Part shown: one piece after another, positions 63,963-64,000 of the stretch
Numbering within the stretch: position 1 is the stretch's first letter
How the letters are laid out: every line of letters starts with the position of its first letter
Source: Aquimarina spinulae
GTDB taxonomy: Bacteria; Bacteroidota; Bacteroidia; Flavobacteriales; Flavobacteriaceae
DNA length: 64,000 nt
Assembly (NCBI RefSeq): GCF_943373825.1
Contig: NZ_CALSBP010000003.1
Span: forward strand, 1 to 64,000
Reading direction: 5' to 3'
Made by a program: the position numbers and the translations under genes
The notes under the pieces: model-generated
The model's database searches: none
The model's input: the letters and a program-made list of their open reading frames with translations, nothing else
What the model was told of the DNA's origin: nothing

Positions 63963-64000
63963 AATTTATTTTTTAAATATTGTTGCTTACAGCTCATTCT

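Overview
The window looks like a chromosomal segment of a marine-type member of the Flavobacteriaceae (Bacteroidota), possibly Aquimarina or a relative; the genus is a guess. Supporting signs are the AT-rich sequence, Bacteroidota promoters (TTG, about 20 bases, then TAnnTTTG), rare Shine-Dalgarno sequences, a SusC-like TonB receptor with a carboxypeptidase-regulatory N-terminus, LytTR signalling, menaquinone genes, a fused 2-oxoacid dehydrogenase E1 and DUF2853. I see no rRNA, tRNA, CRISPR array, insertion sequence or prophage. Most of the window is ordinary core and near-core genome.

Layout. 1-842: the start of a double-glycine-type leader peptide gene that runs off the left edge, behind a group of palindromes, then a secreted protein. 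1050-7612: ychF, an EamA exporter, a hybrid histidine kinase, a hydrolase and an M61 peptidase lipoprotein. 7666-11318: two adjacent polyphosphate kinase 2 genes, an acetyltransferase, and a rhodanese divergent from a LysR regulator. 11479-16030: parE and parC. 16129-25460: acetyltransferase, PhnA, a large TonB-dependent receptor, two hydrolases, a LytS/LytTR two-component pair and an AraC regulator. 25555-29109: a di-haem peroxidase lipoprotein, a beta-barrel protein and a DUF547 protein. 29777-36790: an NAD-type formate dehydrogenase (alpha, fused beta, fdhD) followed by formate-tetrahydrofolate ligase, a C1 module. 36983-40292: an ABC-2 exporter, a frameshifted TPR-like remnant, a TerC protein and a small lipoprotein. 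40362-42382: an XRE regulator and an M14-type peptidase transcribed apart from an intergenic region holding seven copies of a 16-bp operator-like palindrome. 42459-48845: Lrp regulator, PEP carboxylase, DinB and NTF2-like proteins, two alpha/beta hydrolases and a TetR regulator. 48933-56118: a menaquinone block (hotdog thioesterase, menF, menD, and after five unrelated genes menB). 56170-57656: two tandem related membrane proteins, the second ending in a SPOR-like region. 57661-63962: the fused 2-oxoacid dehydrogenase E1, a long protein joining an M1-peptidase-like N-terminus that lacks its zinc motif to a probable outer-membrane barrel, and a LOG-family protein.

The least explained features are the seven-site operator array, the leader peptide at the left edge, the barrel-fused pseudopeptidase and the tandem coiled-coil membrane proteins. 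Several start codons were moved from automated choices because the TTG that would begin the longer reading frame is the last three bases of a TAnnTTTG promoter element.
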